Of a stretch of DNA of 64,000 bases, positions 28,108 through 37,955 are shown piece after piece (positions within the stretch are counted from its first letter, which is position 1; the number at the start of each line of letters is the position of its first letter). A model generated the notes under the pieces. The model was not told where the DNA came from. It saw only the letters and a program-made list of their open reading frames with translations, and made no database searches. The position numbers were made by a program, and so were the translations under genes. Source of the stretch: an uncultured Prevotellaceae bacterium (GTDB taxonomy: Bacteria; Bacteroidota; Bacteroidia; Bacteroidales; Muribaculaceae); NCBI GenBank assembly GCA_900317835.1, contig ONIL01000011.1:62001-126000 (forward strand), in the 5' to 3' direction.

Positions 28108-28290
28108 TTAGGCTTCCTCCTTGTTCATCACGTTCTTGCCACGGTAGTAACCGCACTCGGGGCATACAGTGTGATAAACATGCCATGCGCCGCAGTTAGA
28201 GCACTGAGCGATGGTCGGAGCCACAGCCACATCGTGGGTGCGGCGCTTCGCGGTACGAGTCTTAGACTGTCTTCTTTTAGGATGTGCCAT
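28108..28290 (-). CDS. rpmF: 50S ribosomal protein L32
   Basis: 60 residues beginning MAHPKRRQSKTRTAKRRTHD, with the zinc-ribbon pairs CSNC and CPECGYY. Located between DUF177 and fabH, as in many bacteria. Coordinates rest on the conserved start and full length. Confidence 0.97.
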   Translation of the reverse strand: MAHPKRRQSKTRTAKRRTHDVAVAPTIAQCSNCGAWHVYHTVCPECGYYRGKNVMNKEEA

Positions 28291-28311
28291 TTTCTTGTTG
28301 TTATTTAAAAA

Positions 28312-28857
28312 TTATTGTTCTCTTAGTTTTTTCAGCGCCTCCCAACGGGGGTCGGTGCCGGTTGTTTCACTCTGTGGGTCATCATCGGCGTCGGGGACGG
28401 CCTCGACACGATGACTTTCAAGCACGTCGACTACTGCGGCGTTACAATCTTCCTCGCTCTCATGACTGTGCGTCATGGGGATAGCAAGCAAAATCGTGTC
28501 GCGCACCAGTGGCGTGGCATCCAGCTCTCGCCAGTGAGACGGGATAATCAGCAGCTCGTCGTTGCTGTCGTCGAGCTCCTCGCCCATCTGCTCCACGTTC
28601 AGGCGGTAGTCCACGTCCACCGGCAAATCCAGATTGTCCAGGCAACGGTCACAGGGAACTGTCACTGTGCCGTGGCAGGCAATCTCCAGGCGGTAGGTGT
28701 TCTCGCTCTTGCGGGTCACGTTCAGGGTGACATCAACGTCGGCTTGACGCACCTCGGTCTGCTCCTCGTCGTTGAAAAACGATTCGTCCAGATGACACTC
28801 AACCGCATGAATGCCAAATGGTAACGTCTTGATTTTCAACTTCAAAGCATCTACCAT
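28312..28857 (-). CDS. DUF177 (YceD-like) protein
   Basis: 181 residues. It carries the family hallmark CDRCLDNLDLPVDVDYRLNVE (C-x2-C-x4 pattern). In plants and E. coli YceD/DUF177 proteins are linked to 23S rRNA processing; that role is inferred here. First gene of the operon with rpmF (21 nt spacing), fabH, era and der. Confidence 0.92.
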   Translation of the reverse strand: MVDALKLKIKTLPFGIHAVECHLDESFFNDEEQTEVRQADVDVTLNVTRKSENTYRLEIACHGTVTVPCDRCLDNLDLPVDVDYRLNVEQMGEELDDSNDELLIIPSHWRELDATPLVRDTILLAIPMTHSHESEEDCNAAVVDVLESHRVEAVPDADDDPQSETTGTDPRWEALKKLREQ

Positions 28858-28883
28858 CTCCTGAAATTTTCGTTAAAGCGCCA

Positions 28884-28914
28884 CAAAGGTATAACAAATC
28901 CCGTTAATATTCAA
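28884..28914 (-). promoter_or_regulatory. Promoter of the DUF177-rpmF-fabH-era-der cluster, TTG-N20-TACCTTTG
   Basis: Minus strand TTG (28912-28914) and TACCTTTG (28884-28891), 26 nt before the start at 28857. Confidence 0.8.
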
Positions 28915-28967
28915 CGATTTTCTGATTTTTTTTGATTTTTACAACGTTAGAATAAGGCACTGACAGG

Positions 28968-30053
28968 TCACGAATTCTTCCGGTAGCTCAGGACCGCCCA
29001 AATGGCCATCACGGTCGAGATACCGACAAGGGCCAATACCTGGTGTGCGATGCTCTGAAGTCCGCCGCCGCGCACAAAGACAGTGCGGATGCCGTCAACA
29101 AAGTAGTGCATCGGATTGACGTAGGTGGTGGCGTATGCCCAATCAGGCATCGAGCGTGTGGGCGTGAACAGGCCGCTGAGCAGCAACATCATCACCACAA
29201 AGAACCACATCACAAAGATGGCCTGCTGCATCGTTTCGCTGTAGTTGCTGATGATGAGTCCGAATGAACTCCAAAACAAGGCCAGTGGTATTGCCAGCAG
29301 GAAAACGAGCCACAAGGGGCCCTGGCACGTGATGCCATAGATGAGCCACGACAGGATCAGGCACACCACGATAACAAACAGGGCAATCAGCCAGTAAGGG
29401 ATGAGTTTGGCAAGGATGAAGGCCCACTTGGGGACGGGAGTGACGTTGATTTGCTCGATGGTACCTGCCTCCTTCTCACCCACGATGTTAAGGGTGGGCA
29501 AGAAACCGCACATCAGCATCATCACGATTGCCAACAAGGCGGGAATCATGAACAACTTGTAGTTAAGGCGCTTATTATAGAGGAATAATGTCGAGACGCG
29601 CTGCTGGATGGCGGCGGCATCGGGATTGACGGTTGCTGTGACAATCTGTGACAAGTAAGCGTTGCCCATTGCCCCCTTGGTCCCGTTGACGGCATTGGCG
29701 GCGATGAGCACCTGCGGATGCGCTCCATTGGTGAGGTCACGGCTGTAATTCTGTGGAATCACAAGCACCATATCGGCCTTGCTGGTCTCGATATCCTTGA
29801 GAGCGGCTTGATAGGTGGGTTGCTGGCCATTGAAGATGAAGTAGTTGCTGGCCTCGATGCTGTGGAGCAGTTGTCGGGAAAGCGTTGATCGGTCATTATC
29901 GACCACCTCGACGACGATGTTCTTGATCTCCATGTTCATCACCCATGGCATGACACACATCATCATGATGGGGAAGATGACGATGAGGCGCGGCAAGAAC
30001 GCATTTCGGCGTATCTGCAGGAATTCCTTCTGTATGAGATATTTGAGTGTCAT
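28968..30053 (-). CDS. ABC-2 type permease of a drug-efflux system (YbhR-like)
   Basis: 361 residues: one N-terminal membrane helix, a ~150-residue periplasmic domain and five C-terminal helices, the layout of ABC2_membrane_3 (NatB/YbhR) permeases. GEKEAGTIEQINVTP is the conserved coupling-helix element. Last gene of a five-gene operon whose order (adaptor, double ATPase, two permeases) matches E. coli ybhGFSR. Confidence 0.93.
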   Translation of the reverse strand: MTLKYLIQKEFLQIRRNAFLPRLIVIFPIMMMCVMPWVMNMEIKNIVVEVVDNDRSTLSRQLLHSIEASNYFIFNGQQPTYQAALKDIETSKADMVLVIPQNYSRDLTNGAHPQVLIAANAVNGTKGAMGNAYLSQIVTATVNPDAAAIQQRVSTLFLYNKRLNYKLFMIPALLAIVMMLMCGFLPTLNIVGEKEAGTIEQINVTPVPKWAFILAKLIPYWLIALFVIVVCLILSWLIYGITCQGPLWLVFLLAIPLALFWSSFGLIISNYSETMQQAIFVMWFFVVMMLLLSGLFTPTRSMPDWAYATTYVNPMHYFVDGIRTVFVRGGGLQSIAHQVLALVGISTVMAIWAVLSYRKNS

Positions 30054-30063
30054 GGCAATGAGT

Positions 30064-31122
30064 TTATTCCAGTCGGGTCTTAAACTTCAACAAGGACACG
30101 GCGAGCAGCACAACGGTCATTCCGGTAAGGATTGCCACCTCGCGCAGGACCTCGCCAATGCCCACGCCCATGATCATCAGTTTGCGCATCGCCTCGATGT
30201 AGTATCGGGGTGGTACGATGGCCGAGAGCCACTGCAGCACGCGTGGCATTGACTCGACAGGGAACAGCATGCCGCTGAGCATCACAATGGGTATCAGCAG
30301 CACCATCGCCGACAGCAACAGTGCCATCAACTGGCTGGTGGCGACGTTGCTGATGAGCAGTCCCAGTGACAATGCCAGCAGGATGTAGATGGTGCTAACG
30401 ATATAGATCCACACGATGGAGCCCTGCAGGGGCACATTGAGCACATAGCGGCCCATGAGCAAGATGGTCGTGAGGATGGCAAAGGCGAGCACGAGATAGG
30501 GGACAGCCTTGGCGACGATGATCATCAGCGGCTTGACGGGCGAGACGAGCAGCACCTCCATTGTGCCTTTCTCCTTCTCGCGTACAATCGAGATGGAAGT
30601 CATCATCGCGCACACAAGCATCAACAGCATACCCATGATGGCGGGCACGAAGTTGTAGGCCGACTTCATCTGGGGATTGTAGAGCATCTTGCTGTTGACC
30701 AACGACATGTCGGCATTGGCAATCACAGCGTTGGCATAATTGGTCCACTGCTGAGCCATATTGGGGTCGGCACCGTCAACGATGAACTGTATTCCACCAT
30801 GCTTAGAGGCGAAATCGGGGCTGAACACGATAGCCAGGTCGGCCTTCTGTCCACGTATCAGGCGCTCGGCATCCTGCGGTGTGGCGACGGCGGCAGTAAT
30901 GGTAAAGTACTCTGATGCCGCTAGGCGGTCAATGGCTTGGCGGGTGAGATGGTCCTGGGAAGAGGTGACCACAATGGTGCGAACGTTGCGCACGTCGGTC
31001 GTGATGGCGAAGCCGAAGATGAGCATCAGCACGATGGGCATGCCGAAGAGGATGAGCATCGTGCGCTTGTCGCGCAGGATGTGTCTTGCCTCCTTGATGA
31101 TGAATGATATGAACTGCTTCAT
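30064..31122 (-). CDS. ABC-2 type permease of a drug-efflux system (YbhS-like)
   Basis: 352 residues, same topology as the downstream permease; coupling helix REKEKGTMEVLLVSP. It is 5 nt downstream of the ATPase gene and 10 nt upstream of the second permease, so the pair probably forms a heterodimeric channel. Confidence 0.93.
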   Translation of the reverse strand: MKQFISFIIKEARHILRDKRTMLILFGMPIVLMLIFGFAITTDVRNVRTIVVTSSQDHLTRQAIDRLAASEYFTITAAVATPQDAERLIRGQKADLAIVFSPDFASKHGGIQFIVDGADPNMAQQWTNYANAVIANADMSLVNSKMLYNPQMKSAYNFVPAIMGMLLMLVCAMMTSISIVREKEKGTMEVLLVSPVKPLMIIVAKAVPYLVLAFAILTTILLMGRYVLNVPLQGSIVWIYIVSTIYILLALSLGLLISNVATSQLMALLLSAMVLLIPIVMLSGMLFPVESMPRVLQWLSAIVPPRYYIEAMRKLMIMGVGIGEVLREVAILTGMTVVLLAVSLLKFKTRLE

Positions 31123-31127
31123 GATTG

Positions 31128-32588
31128 TTAGTCGCTGCTTCGGGTCGCTTGTCGTGCCAGATAAGTAAACACATGGTCCATATCTGGCTGATTAAATCTC
31201 TCTTTCAGTTCGTCAGGTGTGCCCATCGCACTGATTTTGCCGTCAACCATGATCGAGATGCGGTCGCAGTACTCGGCTTCATCCATGTAATGGGTGGTGA
31301 CAAAGACGGTAATGCCCCTTCCTGCAGCATCATAGATCAATTCCCAGAACTGCCGCCTTGTGGCTGGGTCAACACCGCCAGTGGGTTCGTCAAGGAACAC
31401 GATGTCCGGCTCGTGGAAAATCGAGACTGAGAAAGCCAGCTTCTGCTTCCATCCCAATGGCAACGAGCCCACCAAGTCGTTCTTGTGGTTGGTGAATTGC
31501 AGTCGGTCGAGCATTTCTTCGGTTTTGCGGGCGATGTCGCCGTCATTCATGCCGTAGATACCGCCGAAAAGGCGGATGTTCTCGGCCACGGTCAGGTCCT
31601 CATAGAGCGAGAACCGCTGACTCATGTAGCCGATGTGCTTTTTGACCTGTTCGTGCTGGGTGCGGATGTCATAGCCAGCCACGCGCCCCGTGCCGCTGGT
31701 GGGTTGGTTAAGGCCGGTGAGCATGTGCATCGCAGTGGTCTTGCCGGCACCGTTGGCTCCTAAAAAACCGAAGATTTCTCCACGCTTGACCGTGAAACTG
31801 ATGTCGTCAACTGCATGAAACGACCCAAAGGCTTTTACCAGATGCTCCACCTCAATGACATTCTCGTCCTCGACCTTGATGGACTGCAGGTGGTCAAGGC
31901 CTGGAGGATTGAAGATGTCGGCAAACCGGTTCAGGATTTCGTCAGGCGTGCCGATTCCCTTGATTTGACCCTGGTTGAGGAACGCCACGCGTTCGCAACG
32001 GCGCACTTCGTCAAGGTAGGGTGTCGAGGCCATGATGGTGATGTCACGTTCTTTGAGTGCCTCTAACATATCCCAAAACTCCTTGCGCGACACGGGGTCA
32101 ACGCCCGTAGTGGGCTCGTCCAGGAAGAGGACGCTGGGCTGGTAAACCAGAGCGCAGCATAAGGCGAGTTTCTGCTTCATACCGCCTGACAACGCACCGG
32201 CCTTGCGGTCCTTGAATCGCTCAATCTGGCTGTAAATGGCGCGGATGCTGTCATAACCCTGCTCGACCGTCGTGCCGAACAAGGTAGCGAAAAATTCCAG
32301 ATTCTCCTGCACGGTCAAGTCCTGATAGAGTGAGAATTTACCTGGCATGTACCCCACACGACGTCTGATATCGTTCATCTGGCGCACTGTGTCAAAACCA
32401 TCGACCGTCGCAGTGCCCTGTTGTGGCTTCAACAGGGTGCACAAGATGCGGTACATCGATGTCTTGCCTGCACCATCAGGACCGATGAGGCCAAAGACCT
32501 CACCCTTGCCCACGGTGAACGACACGTCGTCGAGAGCCTTGACCGTCCCATAGGACTTGGATACATGATTTACCTCAATCGCATTCAT
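31128..32588 (-). CDS. Double-domain ABC ATPase of a drug-efflux system (YbhF-like)
   Basis: 486 residues carrying two fused nucleotide-binding domains. First: Walker A GPDGAGKTS, signature LSGGMKQKL, Walker B VLFLDEPTTGVDP. Second (~250 onward): Walker A GANGAGKTT, degenerate signature LPLGWKQKL, Walker B IVFLDEPTGGVDP. Such fused NBDs with one altered signature are usual in the YbhF family. It powers the two permeases immediately downstream. Confidence 0.95.
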   Translation of the reverse strand: MNAIEVNHVSKSYGTVKALDDVSFTVGKGEVFGLIGPDGAGKTSMYRILCTLLKPQQGTATVDGFDTVRQMNDIRRRVGYMPGKFSLYQDLTVQENLEFFATLFGTTVEQGYDSIRAIYSQIERFKDRKAGALSGGMKQKLALCCALVYQPSVLFLDEPTTGVDPVSRKEFWDMLEALKERDITIMASTPYLDEVRRCERVAFLNQGQIKGIGTPDEILNRFADIFNPPGLDHLQSIKVEDENVIEVEHLVKAFGSFHAVDDISFTVKRGEIFGFLGANGAGKTTAMHMLTGLNQPTSGTGRVAGYDIRTQHEQVKKHIGYMSQRFSLYEDLTVAENIRLFGGIYGMNDGDIARKTEEMLDRLQFTNHKNDLVGSLPLGWKQKLAFSVSIFHEPDIVFLDEPTGGVDPATRRQFWELIYDAAGRGITVFVTTHYMDEAEYCDRISIMVDGKISAMGTPDELKERFNQPDMDHVFTYLARQATRSSD

Positions 32589-32627
32589 TGCAGCATTTTA
32601 TTGGATTTGCTGGATGATGAGGATTCT

Positions 32628-33605
32628 CTAGAACTTCACTTCCCCGTACATGCCTATCTTGACAAAGCCATCGTTTTGGAAGGCAATTTTGACAGCATAC
32701 ACCAGGTCGGCTCGCTCATCATCGGTCAGGATGGTCTTGGGGGTGAACTCCGAGCGGTTAGATATCCATGTAATGGTGCCGGCATATTCCTTCTTTTGTC
32801 CGTCACCATAATCGGCAAATACCTTGCATTGTTGTCCCACCTTGATGTTCTGCAATTGGGCTGAGGTGACATAGGCGCGGATGAACATCTGCTCCACGTC
32901 GGCAATCTTGAACAGTGGCTTGCCAGTAGTTACAAACTCGCCCTGCTCGACATACTTTTCAAGCACGGTGCCATTGATGGGCGCCACAATGTCGGCATTG
33001 GCAATCTGGTCGTCCAACTGGCGTTGCTGGGCATCAATACCCGCCACCTGCGCGTCGATGCCATCCATTTGGGCACTGATGCCTTTGCCTTGATCGGCCA
33101 GTGCCGCGTTGTTGCTGCGTATCTGGTCACGGGTGGCTTCCAGTTGGCGGTTGAGCACCTTGATCTGGTTGTCGATGTCGTCGAGTTGCTTGCGCGGCAC
33201 GGCGCCATCCTTGACGAGTTCGGCATAGCGTTGGCGCTCGCGCTGGGCATTGGCTATCTGCTGCTGGATAGACGAAACCTGTTTGTTGAGATCCAGTTGC
33301 TGGCTGTTGGTCGCTGAGCGGCTGGACGACAGTTGGCGCTTGCTGGCGGCCAGTTGACCGCGCTGGGTCTCGAGTTGCTGTTTCTGCAATACCAGTTGGT
33401 AAGTGTCGATATGGCCCACGAGGGTTCCTGCTTCGATTGTCGCCCCCTCGGTGATCGACAGCGATTTCAGTTCGCCAGTCGATTTGGCACTGACGGTAAC
33501 TTCGGTCGCCTCAAATGTGCCGGTAGCGTCAAACGCTTTCTCTTTATTGCCGCAAGCGGTCGCCATCAGTGCCACACTTGCCAGTATCAATATCTTTTTC
33601 ATCAT
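32628..33605 (-). CDS. HlyD/AcrA-type membrane-fusion lipoprotein (YbhG-like)
   Basis: 325 residues. Lipoprotein signal (ASVALMATACGN), lipoyl-like half motifs flanking a long alpha-helical hairpin (about 75-195, Gln-rich: KQQLETQRGQLAASKRQL), then VAPINGTVLEKYVEQGEFV and a beta-barrel. It bridges the ABC permeases and the TolC channel encoded on either side. ATG 33602 is an equally good start. Confidence 0.95.
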   Translation of the reverse strand: MMKKILILASVALMATACGNKEKAFDATGTFEATEVTVSAKSTGELKSLSITEGATIEAGTLVGHIDTYQLVLQKQQLETQRGQLAASKRQLSSSRSATNSQQLDLNKQVSSIQQQIANAQRERQRYAELVKDGAVPRKQLDDIDNQIKVLNRQLEATRDQIRSNNAALADQGKGISAQMDGIDAQVAGIDAQQRQLDDQIANADIVAPINGTVLEKYVEQGEFVTTGKPLFKIADVEQMFIRAYVTSAQLQNIKVGQQCKVFADYGDGQKKEYAGTITWISNRSEFTPKTILTDDERADLVYAVKIAFQNDGFVKIGMYGEVKF

Positions 33606-33616
33606 CGTTAAGTATT

Positions 33617-34885
33617 TTAATCGTTGGTGGTATATTTCAGGTCATACATCTGCTTGAGCATCTCGATCTCATGGATGGAGCGCTGCACGCGAGCGGCGTT
33701 CTCGCTGTTGATGTCGCGCAACAGGTCGTTCACGTCGATAATGCCATGCGACAGTTTGGACTCGGCGGCCTTGCGCACCTGTTCACGCAAGGCGATAATT
33801 TCGTCATCCTGTTTCATCAGGCTGCGGTAACGGCCGATGGCCTCCTGTTGCTGCATCTGCTCCAGACGGTTGTTGAAAAGGAACACTTCGCGCTGGTTCT
33901 GGGCCGTCTCGCGTTGCAGTTGAAGTTTTGCCTTGTCGTTATGGCGGGTATAAAGGGCGCCGATATTCCATGTCAAGCGTGCTCCCACCATGCCGTTCCA
34001 TGACAAGTCATGGCTCATCATATCCTTGAACAGATTGTAACCAGGGTATCCATAATAACCCTGGGCAAACACGCCCAGGCGTGGCAGCAATGCGGCATCA
34101 AGGACTTTCTCCTGGGCATCGGCCAGACGCAGCTGGCTGTCGATGAGGGCCAACTCGGGGCGATTATTGCCCGTGCCGCTCTCCACAGCTTGCGGCTTGA
34201 CCACGCTGCTCATTTCCAGGCCGCAGAAGGTGCCCAGCATCGCCATCAGCACTCGCCGTTGTGATTCCAGCGTGGTGCGTTGCTGGACCACGTTCAGGCG
34301 CTCGGCGGTGACGTTGTTGAGATCACACTGGGCAGCGGTGCCGTGCTTGACCATCGAGGTGAGTTTCTTCTCGCTGGCTGCGAGTTGCTCCTGCAGGTCA
34401 TCGTTCAGGCTGATCTGGTCCTCGAGCAGCAACAGGCCAAAGTACATCTCGTTGACGCGCTGACGCACGCTATACAGGCTCACGTCGAGTTGAGCCTGCT
34501 GCACCGCGCCCTGCTCGCGAGCCACACGTTTCTGAGCACCGATCATGCCACCGTCAAATACGGTCTGCTGCACGTCCAGCCCCACGCGGTACTGGTCCTT
34601 GGCCAGGCCTTTCATGTCCAGCCCCATCTGCCCCATCATGGCCTGCATCTCGTCGGACCACGACGGCACAGCATTCTGATAAGTCGCCTGAGCGGTCGCC
34701 GACACCTGCGGCAGCCACCCCTTCTGGATATTGGCAACCGTGAGGTCGGTAGTGCGGGCGATGAGGTCATGCTGGGCGATGAGCGGATAGTTGCGCTCGG
34801 CAGCCTGCTGGCACTCTTCCAGGGTCTGTCCGCTAGAGAAAAACGGCAGCAAGGCCAGTGCTATAAACAATAGATTCTTCATCAT
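33617..34885 (-). CDS. TolC-family outer-membrane efflux protein
   Basis: 422 residues. Signal peptide (MMKNLLFIALALLPFFSSG-Q), then two OEP repeats: TLEECQQAAERNYPLIAQHD at the N-terminus and RPELALIDSQLRLADAQ in the second half. Forms the trimeric outer-membrane exit duct. First gene of the efflux operon, 11 nt before the adaptor. ATG 34885 (or 34882) is chosen because the longer frame from 34915 begins at the promoter box 34913-34920. Confidence 0.93.
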   Translation of the reverse strand: MMKNLLFIALALLPFFSSGQTLEECQQAAERNYPLIAQHDLIARTTDLTVANIQKGWLPQVSATAQATYQNAVPSWSDEMQAMMGQMGLDMKGLAKDQYRVGLDVQQTVFDGGMIGAQKRVAREQGAVQQAQLDVSLYSVRQRVNEMYFGLLLLEDQISLNDDLQEQLAASEKKLTSMVKHGTAAQCDLNNVTAERLNVVQQRTTLESQRRVLMAMLGTFCGLEMSSVVKPQAVESGTGNNRPELALIDSQLRLADAQEKVLDAALLPRLGVFAQGYYGYPGYNLFKDMMSHDLSWNGMVGARLTWNIGALYTRHNDKAKLQLQRETAQNQREVFLFNNRLEQMQQQEAIGRYRSLMKQDDEIIALREQVRKAAESKLSHGIIDVNDLLRDINSENAARVQRSIHEIEMLKQMYDLKYTTND

Positions 34886-34912
34886 ATCGCAATGCGTTTT
34901 TGTTTCACTCTG

Positions 34913-34920
34913 CAAATTTA
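34913..34920 (-). promoter_or_regulatory. -7 box of the efflux operon
   Basis: TAAATTTG on the minus strand, 27 nt before the TolC start; no good -33, consistent with activator dependence on the divergent AraC regulator (inference). Confidence 0.55.
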
Positions 34921-35017
34921 CGACGACAATCAGCGTTTGCCTTTATCCATTTTGACGGAAAACCATCCTTTTTGTACAATTATCATCAAATAATGCACAT
35001 GATCATGCGCATTTCCT

Positions 35018-35025
35018 TATCTTTG
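35018..35025 (+). promoter_or_regulatory. -7 box of the AraC-family gene
   Basis: TATCTTTG, 25 nt before the start at 35051. Confidence 0.65.
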
Positions 35026-35050
35026 CATCCAAATTTCATGCAATAGAGAT

Positions 35051-35959
35051 ATGTCAAAGCAAGAACCCAAGCGATTACCCTTGTCTAGTCTCAAGGAGAT
35101 GATCGATGCCGATTTCAAGACACAAGGAGTTAGCCCTTACCTCTCTCCAGAGTTCGCCATCGTGTATGGTTCCAACACCTTTCAAGCGATGCGGAATATA
35201 TTTGAGATTTCAGTACCCTATCGCGTCGATGACTTCCGTTTCATCGCCTTTCAGAAAGGTGACGTTGACATCACTGCCAACCTCTTGAAGTTTCACGTCA
35301 CCGATAACACTGTGGGATTTATGGGCAATGGCGGCATCATACAGATGGACAGGATCTCATCAGATGTATCGATGTCAGGCATCGTGGTCAAGGAAGATTT
35401 CCTGCGCCGTGCCATGGGAGGCAGGTTGCCCGCGACGTTTAACGGCAGGGTCCACAATTTCTATCTTCAGGTAACCGCCCAGGAGTGTGACATAGTGGTT
35501 CGCATGATCCTGACATTGCGCGTGCTGGTCGAGGATCCGCATTATAGCCGAGAGGCCTCGGCATCGCTTATTGCGGCTATTGTCAACTACATTGCTGGCC
35601 TGTATGAACGCTATGGTGCCGAAGTGCCGGCTGCACAATCACGCCAGCAGGACGTATTCAACCGCTTTATCGCTCTGGTCAACGAGCAATGTTTCCACCA
35701 CCACACATTGGACTACTATGCCGACAAGTTGTGCATTACCCAGCGCTACCTGGGCACCCTTGTCAAGCAGGCCAGCGGTACTACTGCCAAGGAGTGGATT
35801 GACCGTGCGCTCATCAACGAGGCAAAGGTAGCCTTGAGGCACAGCGACATCACCGTCGCGCAACTAGCCGACAGTCTCAGTTTTCCCAATCCTGCATTTT
35901 TCTCCAAATTTTTCAGGCGCATGACAGGCTTGACCCCTTCACAGTACAAGCACCAATAG
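35051..35959 (+). CDS. AraC-family transcriptional regulator
   Basis: 302 residues: an N-terminal cupin-like sensor region and a C-terminal AraC double HTH (about 205-302), including ITVAQLADSLSFPNPAFFSKFFRRMTGLTPSQYK. Divergent from the efflux operon with 165 bp between starts, so it probably controls that operon and itself; the inducer is unknown. Confidence 0.93.
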   Translation: MSKQEPKRLPLSSLKEMIDADFKTQGVSPYLSPEFAIVYGSNTFQAMRNIFEISVPYRVDDFRFIAFQKGDVDITANLLKFHVTDNTVGFMGNGGIIQMDRISSDVSMSGIVVKEDFLRRAMGGRLPATFNGRVHNFYLQVTAQECDIVVRMILTLRVLVEDPHYSREASASLIAAIVNYIAGLYERYGAEVPAAQSRQQDVFNRFIALVNEQCFHHHTLDYYADKLCITQRYLGTLVKQASGTTAKEWIDRALINEAKVALRHSDITVAQLADSLSFPNPAFFSKFFRRMTGLTPSQYKHQ

Positions 35960-35995
35960 CCACCCTCGCCATGTCGTGCTATTAGGTTTATTGGA

Positions 35996-37930
35996 TTATT
36001 GCTGGAGCAACAGATCAATAAGGAGTGTCACATCGCTGATGCCCACAATGCCGTCACCGTCGACGTCGGCTTGTGTGTTGCCACTGTGGCCACCTGATAA
36101 CAAAAGGTCGATAAGGACAGTCACGTCGCTGATGCCCATCATGCCGTCACCATCAACGTCACCGACAAGAGGTTCTGGGTCCACCCCTTCGATAACGGAA
36201 AACTGTTTCCATATGTTGGCTGATTTATAAGCCCTTACTGCCGATTTGGGCACATAGAGCGTTGCAGTGCTATAGATGTCATCAAAAGTGCTGTTATCGG
36301 CTACCGTTGGCGGTGTCGTCGCCCAGCATGTCAGACTGGTCAGTTCCATACAATCATAGAATGCTGAACTGCCAATGGCCGTGATTGATGCGGGAATCGT
36401 GGCGCTGGTCAGTCCCCAACAGTAGGCAAAGGTGTAGTCGGCGATTGTAGTGATGGAGCGAGGAATGACGATACTTTCAAGCCCTGAGCAACTAAAGAAC
36501 GTTCCCGCGCCGATATGTGTCACCGAGGTGGGGAGCATTATGCTTTTCAGTTTGTTGCAATAGGAAAATGCGAAGTCGCCGATTGTGGTGATGGAGTTTG
36601 GCAGTGTGAGGGCCGCGAGTTTTTTACACGAGGCAAAAGCCTCATTGCCAATGGTCGTTACTGTGCCTGGCAATGTGATGCTTGTCAGCATTGAGCAATC
36701 ATAGAAAGCCTCATCGCCAATGATGGTTACCGAGGACGGAATAACGATAGAACTTAACGATGAGCACTCCCTGAACATCCCTTTTCCAACGGCTGTGATG
36801 CTGCCAGGAAGGCTCACACTCGCCAGTCCAGTGCATTTCCTGAATACATCCTCGCCGACTTCAGTGAGTGAATTAGGCAATACCAATTGTGTCAAGCCCG
36901 AGCAATGAAAAAATGCCTCATTACCCATTGAGCCCACCGAATTAGGGATGCTGATTGCCGTGAGTCCAGTGCACTCGTAAAACGCCCTGTCGCCGATGGC
37001 TGTGACACTAATGGGGATGACGGTGTTTTGGCAACCCAATATCATCTTATTTTCGCCAGTGAGGATGATGGCGTTGCAGTTGCCGCGGGAGTCATATATC
37101 GGGTTTCCGTTTTCGATATCAATCGAAGTGATGGCTGGACACTCCATGAAAGCGTCTTGTCCGATGGCTGTGACCGATTTGGGAATGTGAATGCTGGTCA
37201 AGCCCTCACACCGAGTAAAAGCCTCTTCGCCAATAGTCGTGACAGAATTGGGCAGGTCTATGCCAGTCAAGGATAAACAACGGCGAAAAGCCATGTTGCC
37301 GATGGACACAAGCGTGACAGGCAAACTCACACTGGTCATTGCTGTGCAGTTGTTGAATGCCCTATCGCCAATGGTGGTGACTGAAGCGGGCAGGGCCAGT
37401 AGACCCAGACTCCAGCAAGAGCTGAAGGCTTCTTCGCCGATAGTAATGACCGAAGCGGGAATTGTCACGTCGGAGAGAGAGGAACATCCCGAGAATGTTT
37501 TTGGCTTGATGACGGTAACACTGCCTGGTACCGTAATACTCGAGATGCTAATGCATTCCTCGAAAGCCGACTCGCCGATAATTGACACTGATTCAGGAAG
37601 TTCAACCCAATCCAGAAACAGACAATTCCTGAATGCGCTGTCACCAATCTCAACGACGGTGGAGGGAAGAATGACTCCCGTCAGGTTGTTGCAGGATTCA
37701 AATGCCCTCGTGCCAATGGCGGTAACGGTGTAATTGCCACCGTTGTGGGTGACGGTGCCAGGGATAGTGATCTCACCGCTGTAACTGTGATCGGAACTGG
37801 CCGCCACGGCTACAGTATGGTCGCCGTTAATGACATAGTTGATGCCCCCATAGGTGAATTGGCTTTGGGCAAATGATGTGACACACCCCAACAAAAGCAC
37901 AACTACAAGGTTGAGTTTTAGTTTTTTCAT
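35996..37930 (-). CDS. BspA-like LRR_5 surface protein with dockerin-like tail
   Basis: 644 residues. Signal peptide (MKKLKLNLVVVLLLGCVTSFAQ), a short beta domain (FTYGGINYVINGDHTVAVA), then about twenty 23-residue LRR_5 repeats of the type IPxSVTxIGxxAFxxCxxLTS. The C-terminal ~60 residues hold two Ca2+-loop F-hand segments (GDVDGDGMMGISDVTVLIDL and ADVDGDGIVGISDVTLLIDL), the duplicated dockerin-like module. BspA proteins bind host matrix and other bacteria; the tail may anchor or dock. It starts 25 nt after waaA on the same strand and may be co-transcribed. An upstream in-frame start overlapping waaA is rejected in favour of the signal peptide. Confidence 0.9.
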   Translation of the reverse strand: MKKLKLNLVVVLLLGCVTSFAQSQFTYGGINYVINGDHTVAVAASSDHSYSGEITIPGTVTHNGGNYTVTAIGTRAFESCNNLTGVILPSTVVEIGDSAFRNCLFLDWVELPESVSIIGESAFEECISISSITVPGSVTVIKPKTFSGCSSLSDVTIPASVITIGEEAFSSCWSLGLLALPASVTTIGDRAFNNCTAMTSVSLPVTLVSIGNMAFRRCLSLTGIDLPNSVTTIGEEAFTRCEGLTSIHIPKSVTAIGQDAFMECPAITSIDIENGNPIYDSRGNCNAIILTGENKMILGCQNTVIPISVTAIGDRAFYECTGLTAISIPNSVGSMGNEAFFHCSGLTQLVLPNSLTEVGEDVFRKCTGLASVSLPGSITAVGKGMFRECSSLSSIVIPSSVTIIGDEAFYDCSMLTSITLPGTVTTIGNEAFASCKKLAALTLPNSITTIGDFAFSYCNKLKSIMLPTSVTHIGAGTFFSCSGLESIVIPRSITTIADYTFAYCWGLTSATIPASITAIGSSAFYDCMELTSLTCWATTPPTVADNSTFDDIYSTATLYVPKSAVRAYKSANIWKQFSVIEGVDPEPLVGDVDGDGMMGISDVTVLIDLLLSGGHSGNTQADVDGDGIVGISDVTLLIDLLLQQ

Positions 37931-37955
37931 AGGTTTAATATTTGGTTTTTTATGA

